Shown: piece by piece, positions 1 to 11,225 of the stretch
How the letters are laid out: each line of letters begins with the position of its first letter
Numbering within the stretch: the first letter of the stretch is position 1
Assembly: GCA_025506515.1 (NCBI GenBank)
Contig: CM046443.1
Span: 90,328,414 to 90,392,413 of the forward strand
DNA length: 64,000 nucleotides
DNA from: Flaveria trinervia
Lineage: Eukaryota > Streptophyta > Magnoliopsida > Asterales > Asteraceae
Direction of reading: 5' to 3'
Position numbers and translations under genes: made by a program
Notes under the pieces: generated by a model
What the model was told of the DNA's origin: nothing
Databases searched by the model: none
Seen by the model: the letters and a program-made list of their open reading frames with translations, nothing else

Positions 1-2479
1 GTTGAAAAATCAAATATCAAGCCAAAGTCGTCTCAAATAAAATATTATGTACCGTTGATGAATTGCAGGGCAAATCTCCCTTGGCGGTTAGTATTACAAA
101 ATGACTTACTAGCTGCCAGAGGAGTAACTGCCCGGTAATACATCCATACACTTAACAACCTTCAAAAGCATTTGGTTGATAAAATTGTAGTAAACTTTCC
201 AAACCATTTATAGACCAAAGTAAAGTATAAGCAAATTCTATCGGAGCATATCCTTGGCACATCCCCTCTCTCCCATACTCCATTTGTTCGACATCATATC
301 AAGAATATTTGCAGATATGCTTTTATGCAATTTTACTTTTACTAACCTTTAATGATTTCAAAAGACATAAATAGTGACGAACAAATACGTGCGAGAGAAA
401 AAAAGATAGAATATATGTGTCATGTTCCATACGTTGTTAAAAGTTTCAACATTTATTGATTCTCTGCTCAGTAGGCCGGTGTAGAAAGCCATACAAAGGT
501 CGACAACATCAATGCAAAATGTTATCGACCAATATCACAAATATATAATTATGTTATTCTTATGTCACTAGCGAACAATTTGTCAGTAGTTACATATCAG
601 TATAAGCATATACAAATCAAGATAACATATTATATTATTTCACCCTGGCTAGAGGTTAAAAGTATTTTGAGCTTCATGTAGGTTTTTCAAAACTAGTAGA
701 TAAAATTATGACAATTATCCATAACATTATCATAAAAACCTTTGCTAAAGACCTCTATGGATACTTGTAGATGTATCACGAGAAAATGTTGTTGCTAAAT
801 ATATTTTGGGATGGAAAAATGTTGTTGAATGGCAAAGTATTTTGCTATATGGGTATTGTTACCACACTAGTAGGTTATCCGCACTCCGCGGTGGTCGATA
901 TTCGAAAGGGTTTGTTAGAAATTTAGAATAACATAACATTATTGTAAATGTTAAAAAAACACGATAGCTAATTTTAGTTGGAGCAACTTTATCTTTGTAT
1001 AATAACAAGGAGTTATACACGCATTACATGGCAAAGTAAGGCTTCTTTTGTAGAATTGAATATAGTAATATGTTAATTAATAATGACGGATGAAGTCACC
1101 ATTGAATATAGTAATATTGTTTATGTTTGGTTTTGTTTCAACTCTATTTATTTAAGGTATTGAAGAAAAATAAAAGAAACAAAACTTCAATCTTCAAGTG
1201 GACTAATAAGTGTAGAAACGTTATCCATTGCTTATGCTCGGTTTTGTAAAAACAGAAACATATTGAGCCGATACGCTTTAAAATAAAATTTATATTGAAA
1301 TGTAGTTAAAATTTTACACGTTATAATGGTATATTTGAAATTATAAAACCATTCTATTTTATAGGTTATGAAAGGTAAACAAAATTTGTTAAAGATAAAT
1401 TATAAATGTTAAATAGAAATACTAAAATTAGTAAAAAACAAAAAAAAAAGTAGCTAACAACCATATTGAATTTACATGAATGAAAAGTTATAGGAACTCA
1501 TGGCAGAAAATAAATAATGTCAGGCACCCGCAACAATCGTTGAGAAAGTGCAAGCGAAAGATTCAATCGCCACTTGAACCACTATGAGCATAAAACTATT
1601 TATGACAAACTTCTCTTAAGGATCTGCAAGAAACTAAAATAAGTGACCTGTAACTAAAAAACCGACCCATGAATATAAAAACCGACGGTTTAATTTGATA
1701 ATTTTAATCGATTTTTTCGGTTCGGTTTGGGTTTTGTTTCTAACAAAAACAAAAAAATTAAACCGAAACCACACAACCGTATATGATTAACCTATTAATT
1801 TCTTAGATAACTTATGTCATCTAAAAAATTGAATATCTAGGTTTCAATAATAATCTTTATACTTCTTTGTTTGAATTCGTAGATCATTTATTGATTTTGT
1901 TATTGTATTATTACGAATTGCAATTAATTTTGACATCTAGTAATTTATAAGAACTAGTTGAAACCTTACACCCATTGCAAGGATAACCTAAACGCAAATA
2001 TAAAAATAAATTGTAAAAGCTACAATGCCGACACAACCAAATCAAAAGTTAAAAAAATGTAGATGTTGCTTATTGTAATCTATTCCATGTGGGATTGACT
2101 GGGACAATCAATTTTTCTTGTTATAGTCCCATGCTTACTACGTTTTTTCGATAATAAAAAAAGGCTAAAGGTTAAAATAGAAAAAATAAAAAACAAGTGT
2201 ATTTCATATTCGAAGCTCCTAATTACACCTTAAATATTGTTGGATTTTATAATTTTAGACAACGTAATTAGTTATATAAAAATTTAAAATGGTATTAACA
2301 TGTATTTAGCTACACGAATAACTACTATAATTTTTTTTTACAAATATGAATTTTGTTTTCTATCAATAAAAGTAATAGAAAAAAATGCATCTTAACTTAC
2401 CAAGATAAGAATCACGTAGTGCAACCATGGTCATTACCTCTAACCATTATTAATATTCCGGAACCTATAATTTTATTTT
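1..2479. other. AT-rich intergenic DNA, no gene seen
   Basis: I find no long reading frame, RNA gene or clear transposon end here. The base composition is strongly AT-rich with many short homopolymers. Around 1675-1765 there is a run of CGGTTT/AAACCG words, a pattern often seen in decayed non-autonomous DNA transposons; a similar run lies at 3235-3345 in the other sense. That would fit a decayed inverted-repeat element covering roughly 1.65-3.35 kb, but I could not define ends or a target duplication. Confidence 0.5.
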
Positions 2480-2938
2480 ATGCCCACAAATTATATTTTC
2501 CTCATCCTCCAAACCATGATCGCTTCACCTAAAAGGTTCAACTCATCAAACCAAAAATTAACATCCACAACTACAAATCAACAACCATATCATCAAAAAA
2601 CAGAGTTTCTCGACTTCAATTTCAAATCCTTTGATTCAAATAGGTTGTCGTGCTTCTTATTTTTCTTAAACACTTTAGTTTACCACCATCATACATTGCC
2701 ACCACCATCAGAGGCAACCAAACCCGACCTATATTTTCCTCCATTCAAATCATGTCCTCTCCCTATTTCCAACACCTCCGATCCCTCATCATCATCATGC
2801 CACCACGTTAGTCGCCATCTACAACAACAATCAACTAGAGCCTCACAAGGGATTCGATTTAAGAGAAATAGTAGAGGTTCTCAGTTATCTTCGGGGGGAG
2901 GTGGTGGTGTTCGACAGATCGCCGGAAGAGACAGCTGA
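2480..2938 (+). other. Open frame of 152 codons, not a recognised gene
   Basis: This frame runs from ATG to TGA without interruption. The product would be rich in Ser, Pro, His and Gln, with short runs of Ser and of Gly (near the C-terminus). I recognise no domain, signal peptide or membrane segment. Its surroundings are AT-rich and it lies between two AAACCG/CGGTTT-rich stretches, so it may be chance coding within a decayed repeat, or a remnant of a host exon. No neighbour supports a function. Confidence 0.2.
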
Positions 2939-3987
2939 CGAAGTTGCTGGTGGAGCTCACCTGTGAAGTGGGAAGGAATTATACTTATTACAGCAAAGGT
3001 TGGTACCTCGTGTTGACCCCATATATCTCCATTCCATGCAATAAAGAATTATACATAATACATAGAAATTTATATAATATTGTACCTAACACTTTCCTAT
3101 TATATAAATAGATATATTATTTTTTGATATTTATATATCAACAAAATAATCTAGCATAAAATTTGTAACTTAAATTCATTACTTTGGATCAGTTTTTTCT
3201 TGAAGCTGAAATGGTAAAATTGAAATAACCGAAACCAAAGTGAAAACTAAAAACCAAAATCGAATGCTTTTAGAAACCTAAAAACCGAAATAACGGTTTT
3301 TGTTTTTCTGTTTAAGGCTAAATCCAAACCAAATCGACCCCATACACCCTTAATGTATGTATTAGAATTCCTTTGTACCTAAATTAAATGTATTAGAATT
3401 CCTTTGTACCTAAATTATAGTAAACAAATCGTAAACTTGAAAACGAATAGAATTTTTTTGTTGTGTGAGTTATTAATTGGTACGTCATTCTGAATAAAAC
3501 TGTGTTTAATATAAGTTATATTGAAATATAAACAAAAACTGAAACAAAATAGAAAATCAAAACAGTTATATGTCTTCTATGAGTTTTCAAAAGATAATTA
3601 TTTTGAAAATAGCTATTTTCAATAAAATATATGGTAAAATATATACAGAATTAAATAAAAAACTATTAGTGTTTGGATTTTGTAAAACTCGCGTATTAAT
3701 TTTGATCATATCATGTCTTAGTATATCGTTTTATAATTAATAATTTTTATTTTATTTAATATTTTTTGTTCAACTTATGTACTACACGAGTTATTAAAAC
3801 CTGGTACAAGATATATACATAGTAGTATTTACCTATATATGAAAAATCAACTTCGTAAACAGTGAGAAAGGGTATTTGGGTTAGTTTCGTTTGCCTACGA
3901 AGGTGATTTGGTCTTTTTGGATTTCTCTCCATTTAAAGCCATCCTTTATTTAGAGAGAGAAAGAGAAATGAGAGATTGCAGGGCGAT
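2939..3987. other. AT-rich intergenic DNA with a short tandem duplication
   Basis: No gene is visible. A 31-bp unit is duplicated head to tail at 3357-3387 and 3388-3418 (ATGTATTAGAATTC...CTAAATTA). A purine-rich GAGAGA stretch lies at 3953-3975, just before the copia remnant begins. The junction at about 3987/3988 is abrupt, with neither a recognisable LTR nor a polypurine tract. Confidence 0.5.
3357..3418. repeat. Two-copy 31-bp tandem duplication
   Basis: The unit starting ATGTATTAGAATTCCTTTG occurs twice with period 31. The copies are identical over the 30 bases I compared, which suggests a recent slippage or repair event. Confidence 0.85.
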
Positions 3988-4430
3988 TGGATGTTAGCTT
4001 CTCAAAGTCTTTGCAGAGCCTTGGATTAGTTGAACCAAAGATGATGTCTCTACATATACTTGAACTAGTAGTATGTCATTTCTCTGTCCTTTAATGAAGA
4101 GAGTTCCATTTATAGTACCCCTCCTGTATCCGTGTTTACACAGATACTGAGATAGAGTCTCATACCACTTCTTGGGTGCCTGATGCAGCCCATAAAGAGC
4201 TTTGTCAAGCTTGCAGACATAATCAGGATAACCAGGATCTACAAAACTAAGTGGTTGTTTGACATACACCTCTTCATCAATTACTCCATAAAGGAAAGCA
4301 CACTTTACATCAATTTGATAGACTTTGAAGTTCTTGGATGTAGCAAATGCAAGGAATATCCTAACAGCTTCCAATCTTGCTACAGGAGCAAAGACATGAG
4401 TGTAGTCAATCCCTTCTTCTTGTGTATATC
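3988..4430 (-). pseudogene. C1 reverse transcriptase fragment
   Basis: The minus frame at 3994-4374 contains recognisable copia RT blocks: the DVKCAFLYG segment that holds the first catalytic Asp, then KLDKALYGLHQAPKKWYE. The catalytic YVDD block falls at about 4045-4056, but one base has been lost there, so the frame reads YVET and the two Asp residues are destroyed. The N-terminal part is shifted into another frame above 4375. Below 3988 the homology stops, so the RT C-terminus, RNase H and 3' LTR are absent. This enzyme would have copied element RNA into cDNA in cytoplasmic particles. Confidence 0.85.
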
Positions 4431-5276
4431 ATTGAAAACTAGTCTAGCTTTATTCTTGATGTTAATGCCTCTATCATCCTTCTTATTCATAAACACCCAT
4501 TTGGTTCCAATGGTAGTTTTCCCATGAGGAAGAGGACAAAGGTTCCAAACTTTCTGTCTTTTGAATTAAAGCAACTCCTGTTGCATGGCTTTAACCCAAC
4601 TTCCATCCTTCAGAGCCTCATCTACTTTCTTTGGCTCTATTTGGGATAAGAAAGAAGAGTGAAGACAAACATTTGCTTCATGGGTTTGTCCTCTTGTTCT
4701 TACCCTTGTATCAACATCTCCAATGATGTTTATGGTGGGGTGAGACTTGTGGATCCTTAGCTAAGGAATCACAGCAAATTGCTAAGAGAGATCCAAATTA
4801 GAGAAATTTAGATCTGGCATAGATGTTTCTATCATCATATCAACACACTTATCAAGAGAGACTTGATCTAATGAGTGTGTGACATCATTGATGTTGTCAT
4901 CTATGGAGTGGTTATTCGCATCAAGAAATTCCTGATCACTGTCACCACCTTTATTATTTTCTTCTACATTTGAAGCATCTTTATCTAGTTATGGAGTCTC
5001 TGAGCTGGAATTTGAAGGCATCTTAGATATATCAACTGAGCTTGTCAATGTGGTGCTAATAGACACTTCATTTGCAGAAGTAGTTACAACTGGAGCTGAA
5101 GATGTGTTACTTGAAAGTCTTCTTAGCTCAAATCTTGGGTCAGGATCACCTGTTGATAAGATATCTGCAGATCCTGAAACAGTCTCACAAGATTTGTTAA
5201 AACAATTGGTAACTAAATCAAGATCAACAGCCAATCAGGACTAGAACCAGCCACACAGGGTGTGTGTTATTGAAAG
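4431..5276 (-). pseudogene. C1 linker between integrase and RT, decayed
   Basis: This is the region that joins integrase to RT in copia pol. Near 4430-4640 the minus strand still reads as the conserved start of the RT domain, with stops and shifts. The stretch 4650-5234 encodes an acidic, Ser/Thr-rich sequence, as is usual for this poorly conserved linker. The short open frames here are too short and too biased in composition to be independent genes. Confidence 0.6.
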
Positions 5277-6060
5277 TCACATTGGATGACTCCTCAATAA
5301 TTCTAGTTTTGAGATTGTATACTCTATAATCCTTGGCTTGGGAAGAGTATCCAATAAAGTGTCCATCATCTGATTTCTCAGCAAATTTGGCAATTGATCT
5401 TTGGTATTCAAGATGGTACAAGGACATCCAAATGACCTGAAAAAGCCAATGAAAGGTTTCCTCTTGTGCCAAAGTTCATAAGGAGTCTTGCCATGAAGCT
5501 TAACCACTAAAACTCTGTTCTGCACATAGAAGGCAGTGTTGACTGCCTCTTCCCAGAAGGTGATGGGCATCTTAGAGTCAGACAACATGGTTCTTGTAGC
5601 TTAATCAGTGCTCTGTTTCTCCTCTCAGCAACATCATTTTGCTAAGGAGTCCTAAGAGCACTGTATTGTCTTGTAATACCCTTTTCAACACAAAAGTATC
5701 AAGGATTTGGTTCTTGAATTCAGTTCCTTGATCACATCTTATGGTTTTGACCTTGTGATCAGATTGATTCTCAATCCTTAGGATGAAATTCTTTAGAATC
5801 TTAGGAGTCTCATTTGTAGTTCTAAGAAAGAAGACCCAAGTGAATCTTGTAAAGTCATCTGTGATCACTAAACAATAAGAGGTCCTTCTTAGACTCATTA
5901 CACTTGTGGGGCCAAAGATATCCATATGTAACAAGTGTAGGGGTGTAGTGATAGAGTTCCTTTCCTTAGGCTTGTGAGATACCTTATGTTGCTTCCTTTT
6001 CAGGCATGCAACACAATGGTCATCACTTGTAAACTCTTTCTTTGGCATTCCAGTTACCAA
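5277..6060 (-). pseudogene. C1 integrase core, frameshifted
   Basis: The minus frame 5605-6060 carries the CVAC pair of the zinc site, then the first catalytic Asp in HMDIFGP and the second in IRCDQGTEF, about 55-60 residues apart as expected for the rve core. A frameshift near 5650 disrupts the block where the third catalytic residue (Glu) should be. The remainder continues in another frame (5277-5588: SDSKMPITFWEEAVNTAFY, then HGKTPYELW). Integrase would insert the cDNA into the host genome; this copy cannot make the full enzyme. Confidence 0.85.
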
Positions 6061-6329
6061 ATCATTCTTAATAAGTTATTCATGTTCTTATAGTTTACAT
6101 GGCACATTCTTTTATGCCATAGGAAAGACTCATTACTATTGGCTTTAGACAGAAAGCATGAAACTTCTCCAGAGGGAGTTGTTTCTTGCAAGTCCATCTT
6201 GTACATGTTCCCTCTCCTGGGGGCTCTAAGTAGAATATTCATGAGGAATGACCATCCCGAGCTTGAGAACAATGCACTCATGCTCAGTAAAGAGCATGTT
6301 ATGACTTTGATCACAAAATTGGGATACAC
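6054..6329 (-). pseudogene. C1 GAG-pre-integrase domain
   Basis: The 91-codon minus frame includes LWHKRMCHVNYKNMNNL, which has the His-X4-His half of the integrase HHCC zinc site. The matching Cys pair follows downstream in the neighbouring frame (CVAC in 5605-6060). The domain sits between protease and integrase, as in all copia elements. The frame is offset from its neighbours, so the polyprotein is broken on both sides. Confidence 0.8.
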
Positions 6330-6361
6330 TTAGAAGATTGTACTAAGCTCCTTGACAAAGT

Positions 6362-6559
6362 TTACCTTTCAATGTTGGGCTTACCATTTCTGACCTTGCC
6401 CCTTCTAGAAATGCAACCACCTTCATCTCCTTCAAAAGCAATTGGCCCTCCGTTAATCCTTTCAAAGTTCTGGAGTAGTGACCTATTTCCTGTCATGTGC
6501 TTGGAACAGCCACTGTCAATGATCCAGACATTCTTGTTTGTCTTGAGCCGTCCTTGCAC
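6362..6559 (-). pseudogene. C1 aspartic protease fragment
   Basis: The frame contains WIIDSGCSKHMTGN, the active-site Asp-Ser-Gly motif of copia proteases, about 10 residues from the N-terminus of this fragment. The rest of the domain continues with stops to the GAG-pre-integrase frame. The protease would cut the Gag-Pol polyprotein. It is partial, and neighbouring frameshifts isolate it. Confidence 0.82.
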
Positions 6560-6619
6560 AAAGAAAATTATTAGTTACATTTGGAAACCCAAGCCTTACT
6601 TGTCATGGGCTCACTAAGA

Positions 6620-7187
6620 GAAACATAAGGTAATGCAACAGTAATAGATCCTATAGTAGTGACTGAAGGATCTTAAGCTATTGTTGATGTAGAACTTCTA
6701 GTCATTTGGTCTTTCTTTGACTTCCACACCACCTTTGGAAGTTTGGACTTGTCCTTCAAAACTTTGGAAGCTTTTGAGGCTTTGGAAGTTTTGATGACTG
6801 GACCTTCGGAAGATTCTGCAGACACTGCAGTAGACTTCAGTGCTTCGGAAGTATTCCTTCCTTCCGAGACCAAATTTTATTCTGAAAGCAATTTTCCACT
6901 TGCATCCTCTTAGTTTTGGAGCTTCCGAAGGAAACAGATTTTCCTTCCAAAGCTTGAATCTTCTTGGAAATCTTGAAAGTCCTTGTCTTGGTCATGTGAA
7001 GAGTACCTTTAGGATTGTATGGACAATCCTTAGCAAGATGAGCTGTACTTTCACATATGACACACTCCATTTTCTTCTTCCTAAGAGCCTTCTGCTGAGA
7101 ACAAGACTGACTTTGATCACATCCCTTCTCCACCTTTGTGACATCCGTCACCTGAGGTCCGTCGAACGACATAAATAACATGGAAAA
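6620..7187 (-). pseudogene. C1 gag C-terminal part with zinc knuckle
   Basis: The minus frame 6837-7181 has a CX2CX4HX4C knuckle (CVICESTAHLAKDC), which binds RNA in the capsid protein. Below it, at 6673-6873, is a Lys/Ser-rich linker encoded by DNA containing repeated TTTGGAAG and TTCGGAAG words. The upstream gag is lost in the 100-N gap. A frameshift separates the two frames, and a stop lies between the linker and the protease. Confidence 0.78.
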
Positions 7188-7287
7188 NNNNNNNNNNNNN
7201 NNNNNNNNNNNNNNNNNNNNNNNNNNNNNNNNNNNNNNNNNNNNNNNNNNNNNNNNNNNNNNNNNNNNNNNNNNNNNNNNNNNNNNN
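7188..7287. other. Assembly gap, 100 N
   Basis: Exactly 100 undetermined bases. This is the conventional placeholder for a gap of unknown length, so the true distance between C1 and the LTR fragment to the right is not known. Confidence 0.99.
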
Positions 7288-8174
7288 TATTAGAAATATA
7301 TATATATCATGGAATCCCAAATTTTTTTTCTCTTAAAAGCCCTAAATCATGTTTAAACGTTAACCTAAAACTTAAATCTTGTGAATATTGTTACTTAGGA
7401 TTGTTGTGAAGAACTACGTTGGGACGTTGCTTATTACATTTCTTATTAATCGTCTTTTGCATACATTTGATCATGTGAGTATTTCTATACCCCTTTTTCA
7501 TATTTTCACACTTTGGGTGAAACATGTTAACTTATTATCATTGCACTTGTAAACTTATTTGAGACTTGTAAACCTATGGCAATTCATCTTGTAAAGTTGT
7601 GGTTAGTTGAACTTTTGTGGTTACCATGTTATGGCGTTATATGTATAATTATTAACTATTGCTAGCCATCGAAGTCATAGATCTATGGGTAAGACAAGCC
7701 TGCTTGGTTGATCCAAGTACACTTAGCTGATCGTATATACTTTTAACGTTTGAGACTTGTAAAACTTTTGTCGAGGTTTGATTGTTGCATTGTTCATAAC
7801 ATCCCTAATCACTTTATTCACTAACTTATGACTTGAATTGCCATCTTTTATATACTTATGTATTGAAAACTATGGAATGCTCACCAACATTTTTATGTTG
7901 ACTTTTATTTTTAACATGTTTCAGGAAATGCCCAAGTTTGATTCCTACACATTGAAGCTTGCACATCTAGGAATGGACCTAGATTAATAAATAAAATAGA
8001 ATGATTTGTTACATTCTATGTTATGCTTTTATTTTCTTTGAAACTTATGCTTGTAATGTGACAATTGAAACTTATGTTTAAATTATATTTGGATTATTTA
8101 ATAGCGTTATGTGGCTGTGAACGATCTTAACTCTCACACCTCGACGTTTCCGCCGTCAAGGTTGGGGTGTGACA
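7288..8174 (+). mobile_element. 3' part of a Tekay-like Ty3/gypsy LTR
   Basis: From about 7340 to 8174 the sequence matches the 3' part of the G1 5' LTR (about 45430-46197), sharing the ACTACGTTG.GACGTTGCTTATTA, AAGCCTGCTTGGTTGATCC and CCGCCGTCAAGGTTGGGG segments. It ends in TGTGACA, as that LTR does. No primer-binding site follows. Instead, the last 50 bp of the 5' LTR of another element (G2) begins at once. The left part of this LTR is hidden by the gap. It is either a solo LTR or the 3' LTR of an element lying in the gap. Confidence 0.82.
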
Positions 8175-8224
8175 TTATGTGCAATGATTTACCAGCTGTA
8201 AGCGTCCAGGAACTGGGCCTTGCA
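8175..8224 (+). repeat. G2 5' LTR, last 50 bp only
   Basis: TTATGTGCAATGATTTAC... to CTTGCA matches the last 50 bp of the 3' LTR (15286-15335) with few changes. The terminal CA is kept. The remaining 2.09 kb of this LTR is not to its left. A different LTR lies there, which fits an insertion into this LTR. Confidence 0.85.
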
Positions 8225-8227
8225 AGT

Positions 8228-8241
8228 TGGTATCAGTGCCA
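8228..8241 (+). other. G2 primer-binding site (tRNA-iMet type)
   Basis: TGGTATCAGTGCCA begins three bases after the LTR end. It matches the usual initiator-Met complement (TGGTATCAGAGC) except at one position. It would prime minus-strand cDNA synthesis. Confidence 0.8.
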
Positions 8242-8568
8242 AAGTTAAAGTGAAACGGGTAAATTTTTCAAAATAAACCTAAACTGAAAATGGGACGGAA
8301 GGGAAGGAATGCTAGTCTGAGTAGCTGCGTGCCATCAGGTATTTTCATAGTGTTAACCGGTATTATGTGCGCATGTTATGTGGTGTATGTGTTGTTTGTA
8401 GATTTAAATACTGATGTAGTCATGAAAGGTAATGCTTGGGGTATGAAGAGTAAAGTAAGTGGCTAATCACAACTGGCCACTATAATTAGGGACTTACTAT
8501 ACTTGACATAAATGAGCTGTTTCCTTGAATGACCGTGTTGGTGTTTGAATCTTTCAGTGTATGTGTGG

Positions 8569-9640
8569 ATGGCCGGTGGTAGATCTTCGAAAGCTTCACG
8601 TGGTGGAGGCCGTGGTACTGAACCGGGACCCGAAAAGGGAAGACCCAAAGTTGAAAAGGTGGTTCATGAAGAACGAGAGACCCCTCATCCGGAGGGTGGC
8701 GGTGAAAGCGCCAATCTGAGAGCCTTAGTAAAAGAGGCGGTGATGGAAGAAGTTCATCAAGTCATGCAAACGATCTTATCGTCTGTAGTGACGGAAGTGA
8801 TTAAAGCTGTATGGGAGAGGGAGAGGAAAGAAAGAAGTAGACCTACGTGCGAAAGAAGACAGCCCGAGGCTGAGACGGTTTTGTCTGATGATGAAGAAGA
8901 GGAGGAGGAAGAAGAGCTTGCGCGGAGGTGGCACGAGGCTGTAACTATGGGGCATTTCAACGATGCAATCCCCCTACTTTTGATGGTAATGACATTGCTG
9001 TGCTGCTCACCGGTGGGTGAGAGAAATGGAAGCTATCTTGAATATCAGCGAGTGTCAGGAGGATCAGAAGGTAAAGTTTGCTGCCCACTCTTTTATGGAC
9101 TCGGCTCTGTGTTGGTGGGATAATATAGTCCAAGCCGAGGGTAGTCGGGCAATTGGGAGGATGAGATGGTCGGAGCTGAAGAAGTTGGTGATCGAGGAGT
9201 TCTATCCTCATAGGAAAATGGATAAGGTGGAAAGAGAGTTACTGCAACTGGAGGTGGGAATGATGACACATCAGCAGTACACAACCAAGTTCAACGAGAT
9301 GGCACGTCTGGTGCCAGATCAAGTGATGTCTTTGTCACGAAATATTAAAAGATACATTCTAGGCTTGCCAGTGGATATTCGCAGGCACATGATCGCTGGC
9401 CGACCGAGCACGTTTAGGTCGGCGGTGGATGAGGGAGACTGTATGATGAGAGAGCCGTGGTGGTGATGGCTGAAGGTAACAAGAAGGGTGGTGGTGATCG
9501 GAACTGGAATGGGAAGAGGTTCGGTTGGGGTGATGCCTCGACGAGTAACAAGAGGGCACGGGTGGACGATCGTCGTGTAGTCACACGAGTACGGGATCGA
9601 GGTAGTGTGGAAAATGTGGGAAGAAGCACAGTGGTGAGTG
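8569..9640 (+). pseudogene. G2 gag, frameshifted
   Basis: I take the start at 8569 (MAGGRSSKASRGGGR); an in-frame ATG lies 24 bases upstream. The N-terminal part is basic, followed by an acidic run of Asp/Glu at about 8890-8920. A frameshift near 9000 moves the retrotrans_gag core into the frame 9017-9466, which reads through FMDSALCWWDNI, ELKKLVIEEFYP and RYILGLPVDIRRHM, the expected capsid landmarks in order. Another shift near 9460 separates the core from the zinc knuckles. Gag would form the particle that packages element RNA. Confidence 0.85.
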
Positions 9641-9658
9641 TAGATAAGGGTAAATGTC

Positions 9659-9754
9659 TGTTTCAAGTGTGGGAAGCCTGGTCATATGGCTAGGGATTGC
9701 AGGGGTGCGAGGTGTTTCAACTGTGGAGAAGGTGGTCATATGAGTAAAGACTAT
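9659..9754 (+). pseudogene. G2 gag: two CCHC zinc knuckles, second one damaged
   Basis: The first knuckle, CFKCGKPGHMARDC (9659-9700), is complete. The second, CFNCGEGGHMSKDY (9713-9754), has Tyr in place of the last Cys, so it could not hold zinc normally. Both lie in one frame, which differs from that of the capsid core upstream. Confidence 0.85.
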
Positions 9755-9779
9755 AAGAAGCTGAGGGCTAAGGGTTCTA

Positions 9780-10097
9780 GTGAAGAAGACGGGAAGTGAA
9801 GGACCCAGGGCAAGCGCCAGGGCATTCACTATGACACAGGAGGAGGCTAGGACGGACCCTGATGTTGTGTCCGGTATGTTTCTAGTGAACCAAACTTTAG
9901 ATTTTGTGTTATTCGATTCAGGTGCTAGTAAAAGTTTTATTTATGTTGCTTTCTATGCTAAGCTGCCTGGTAGTAGTAGATGGGTTGATGCGCCCTTTGA
10001 GGTAGAAACCACCATAGGTAAGTCTACTAGAATTTCTGAGATGATAGAAAACTGTGAGGTGGAACTAGAAGGTCATAAGTTTCCTGTTAAATTGTGA
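9780..10097 (+). pseudogene. G2 aspartic protease
   Basis: The 105-codon frame carries LFDSGASKSFI, the active-site Asp-Ser-Gly, about 45 residues in. Flanking hydrophobic strands (GMFLVNQTLDFVLF) fit a retropepsin-like fold. The C-terminal half continues beyond 10097 out of frame (FDLVLGWIGW near 10110-10140). It would process Gag-Pol. Confidence 0.8.
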
Positions 10098-10255
10098 TGA
10101 CCTTAGGTGGTTTCGATTTGGTTCTTGGATGGATTGGTTGGTGGATTACAGTCAAACATTGTATGTCGCAAGAAGATGATTCTTTTGACCGCACCTAACG
10201 GGAGTAAGGTGTCGGTTTATAGGGATCGGTCACGACGATCCCAAAAGTAATCTCA

Positions 10256-11225
10256 ATGGCAGTGGCGGGAAAGTGCATGAGGCATAGTTGTCATGCCTAC
10301 TTGGCCTATGTAAAGGACGTGGATACGCCAACACCACAACTGTCTAAAGTACCGTTTGTGTGTGACTTTCCAGACATGTTCCCAGAAGACTTACCAGGAG
10401 TGCCACCTAACCGTAAGATCGAGTTCCAGATTGACTTGATATCGGGTGCCCAACCTGTTGCCAAGGCACCATATCAGTTGGCTCCGACTGAGATGAAATA
10501 GTTGATGGAGCAGTTGCAAGAGCTACTTGATAAGGGGTTTGTTAGATCGAGTATCTCTCATTGGGGTGCTCCGGTCTTATTCGTGAAAAAGAAAGACGGT
10601 AGTATGAAGATGTGTATTGATTACCGTGAGCTGAATAAGTTAAAGATAAAGAACCGCTACCCCTTACCAAGAATTGATGACTTGTTTGATCAGCTTCAAG
10701 GTTGCCAGTTGGTTTTCAAGGATAGATCTTCGATCTGGCTACCATCAGCAAGGTGAAGGAGCAGGATATTCCTGAAACAGCTTTTCGCACGCGTTATGGT
10801 CATTACAAGTTCCTTGTCATGTCTTTTGGCTTGACGAATGCGCGAGCTGCTTTTATAGATCTGATGAATCGAGGGTGTTGGCCAATGTTGGATAAATCAG
10901 TGATCGTGTTTATTGATGATATCCTGATTTATTCGAAGAGCAAGATTGAACATGTTGGTCATATTTGGGAAGTTTTGGAGACATTGAGAAAGGAGAAGTT
11001 GTACGCCAAGTTCTCCAAGTGCGTGTTCTGGTTGCGCTAGGTTCAATTCTGGGTGGTCATGTGGTGAATCCCGAGGGGATTGTGGTGGATCCGGCAAAGG
11101 TGGAGGTGGTGATGCAATGGAAGTCCCCAAAGACGCCATCCGAGATTCGTATTTTCTTGGGTTTGGCAGGCTACTACAGAAGATTCATCCAAGACATTTC
11201 TAAGATTGCTTATCCACTAACTAAG
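10256..11225 (+). pseudogene. G2 reverse transcriptase, broken by one stop and two frameshifts
   Basis: The frames 10256-10501 and 10502-10756 are the same phase, split by one TAG at 10499. They cover the start of RT, including KKKDGSMKMCIDYRELN. A shift near 10720 leads to 10753-11040 with FRTRYGHYKFLVMSFGLTNA and the catalytic FIDDILIYSKS. A second shift near 11037 leads into the thumb (VVDPAKVEVVMQW, FLGLAGYYRRFI). The motif order and lengths match gypsy RT, so nothing large is missing. Confidence 0.9.

Larger units (their letters stand above)
3988..7187 (-). mobile_element. C1: truncated Ty1/copia retrotransposon (SIRE-like)
   Basis: Read on the minus strand from the gap downwards, the order is gag with a CCHC knuckle, aspartic protease, GAG-pre-integrase with the HHCC zinc site, integrase core, linker and reverse transcriptase. 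The order protease-integrase-RT is diagnostic of copia. The element ends abruptly within RT at about 3988, so the rest of RT, RNase H and the 3' LTR are missing. Its 5' part is cut by the 100-N gap. The wording of the integrase and RT blocks resembles the SIRE/Maximus lineage. Several frameshifts and stops show that it is dead. Confidence 0.88.

Noticed and set aside
2480..2938. 152-codon open frame as a host gene
   Set aside because: It has no recognisable domain, a biased composition and a repeat-like context. I list it only as an open frame with low confidence.
9093..9829. Several minus-strand frames with Ser/Pro/His-rich products
   Set aside because: They lie opposite the G2 gag and protease coding, which has clear domain motifs on the plus strand.
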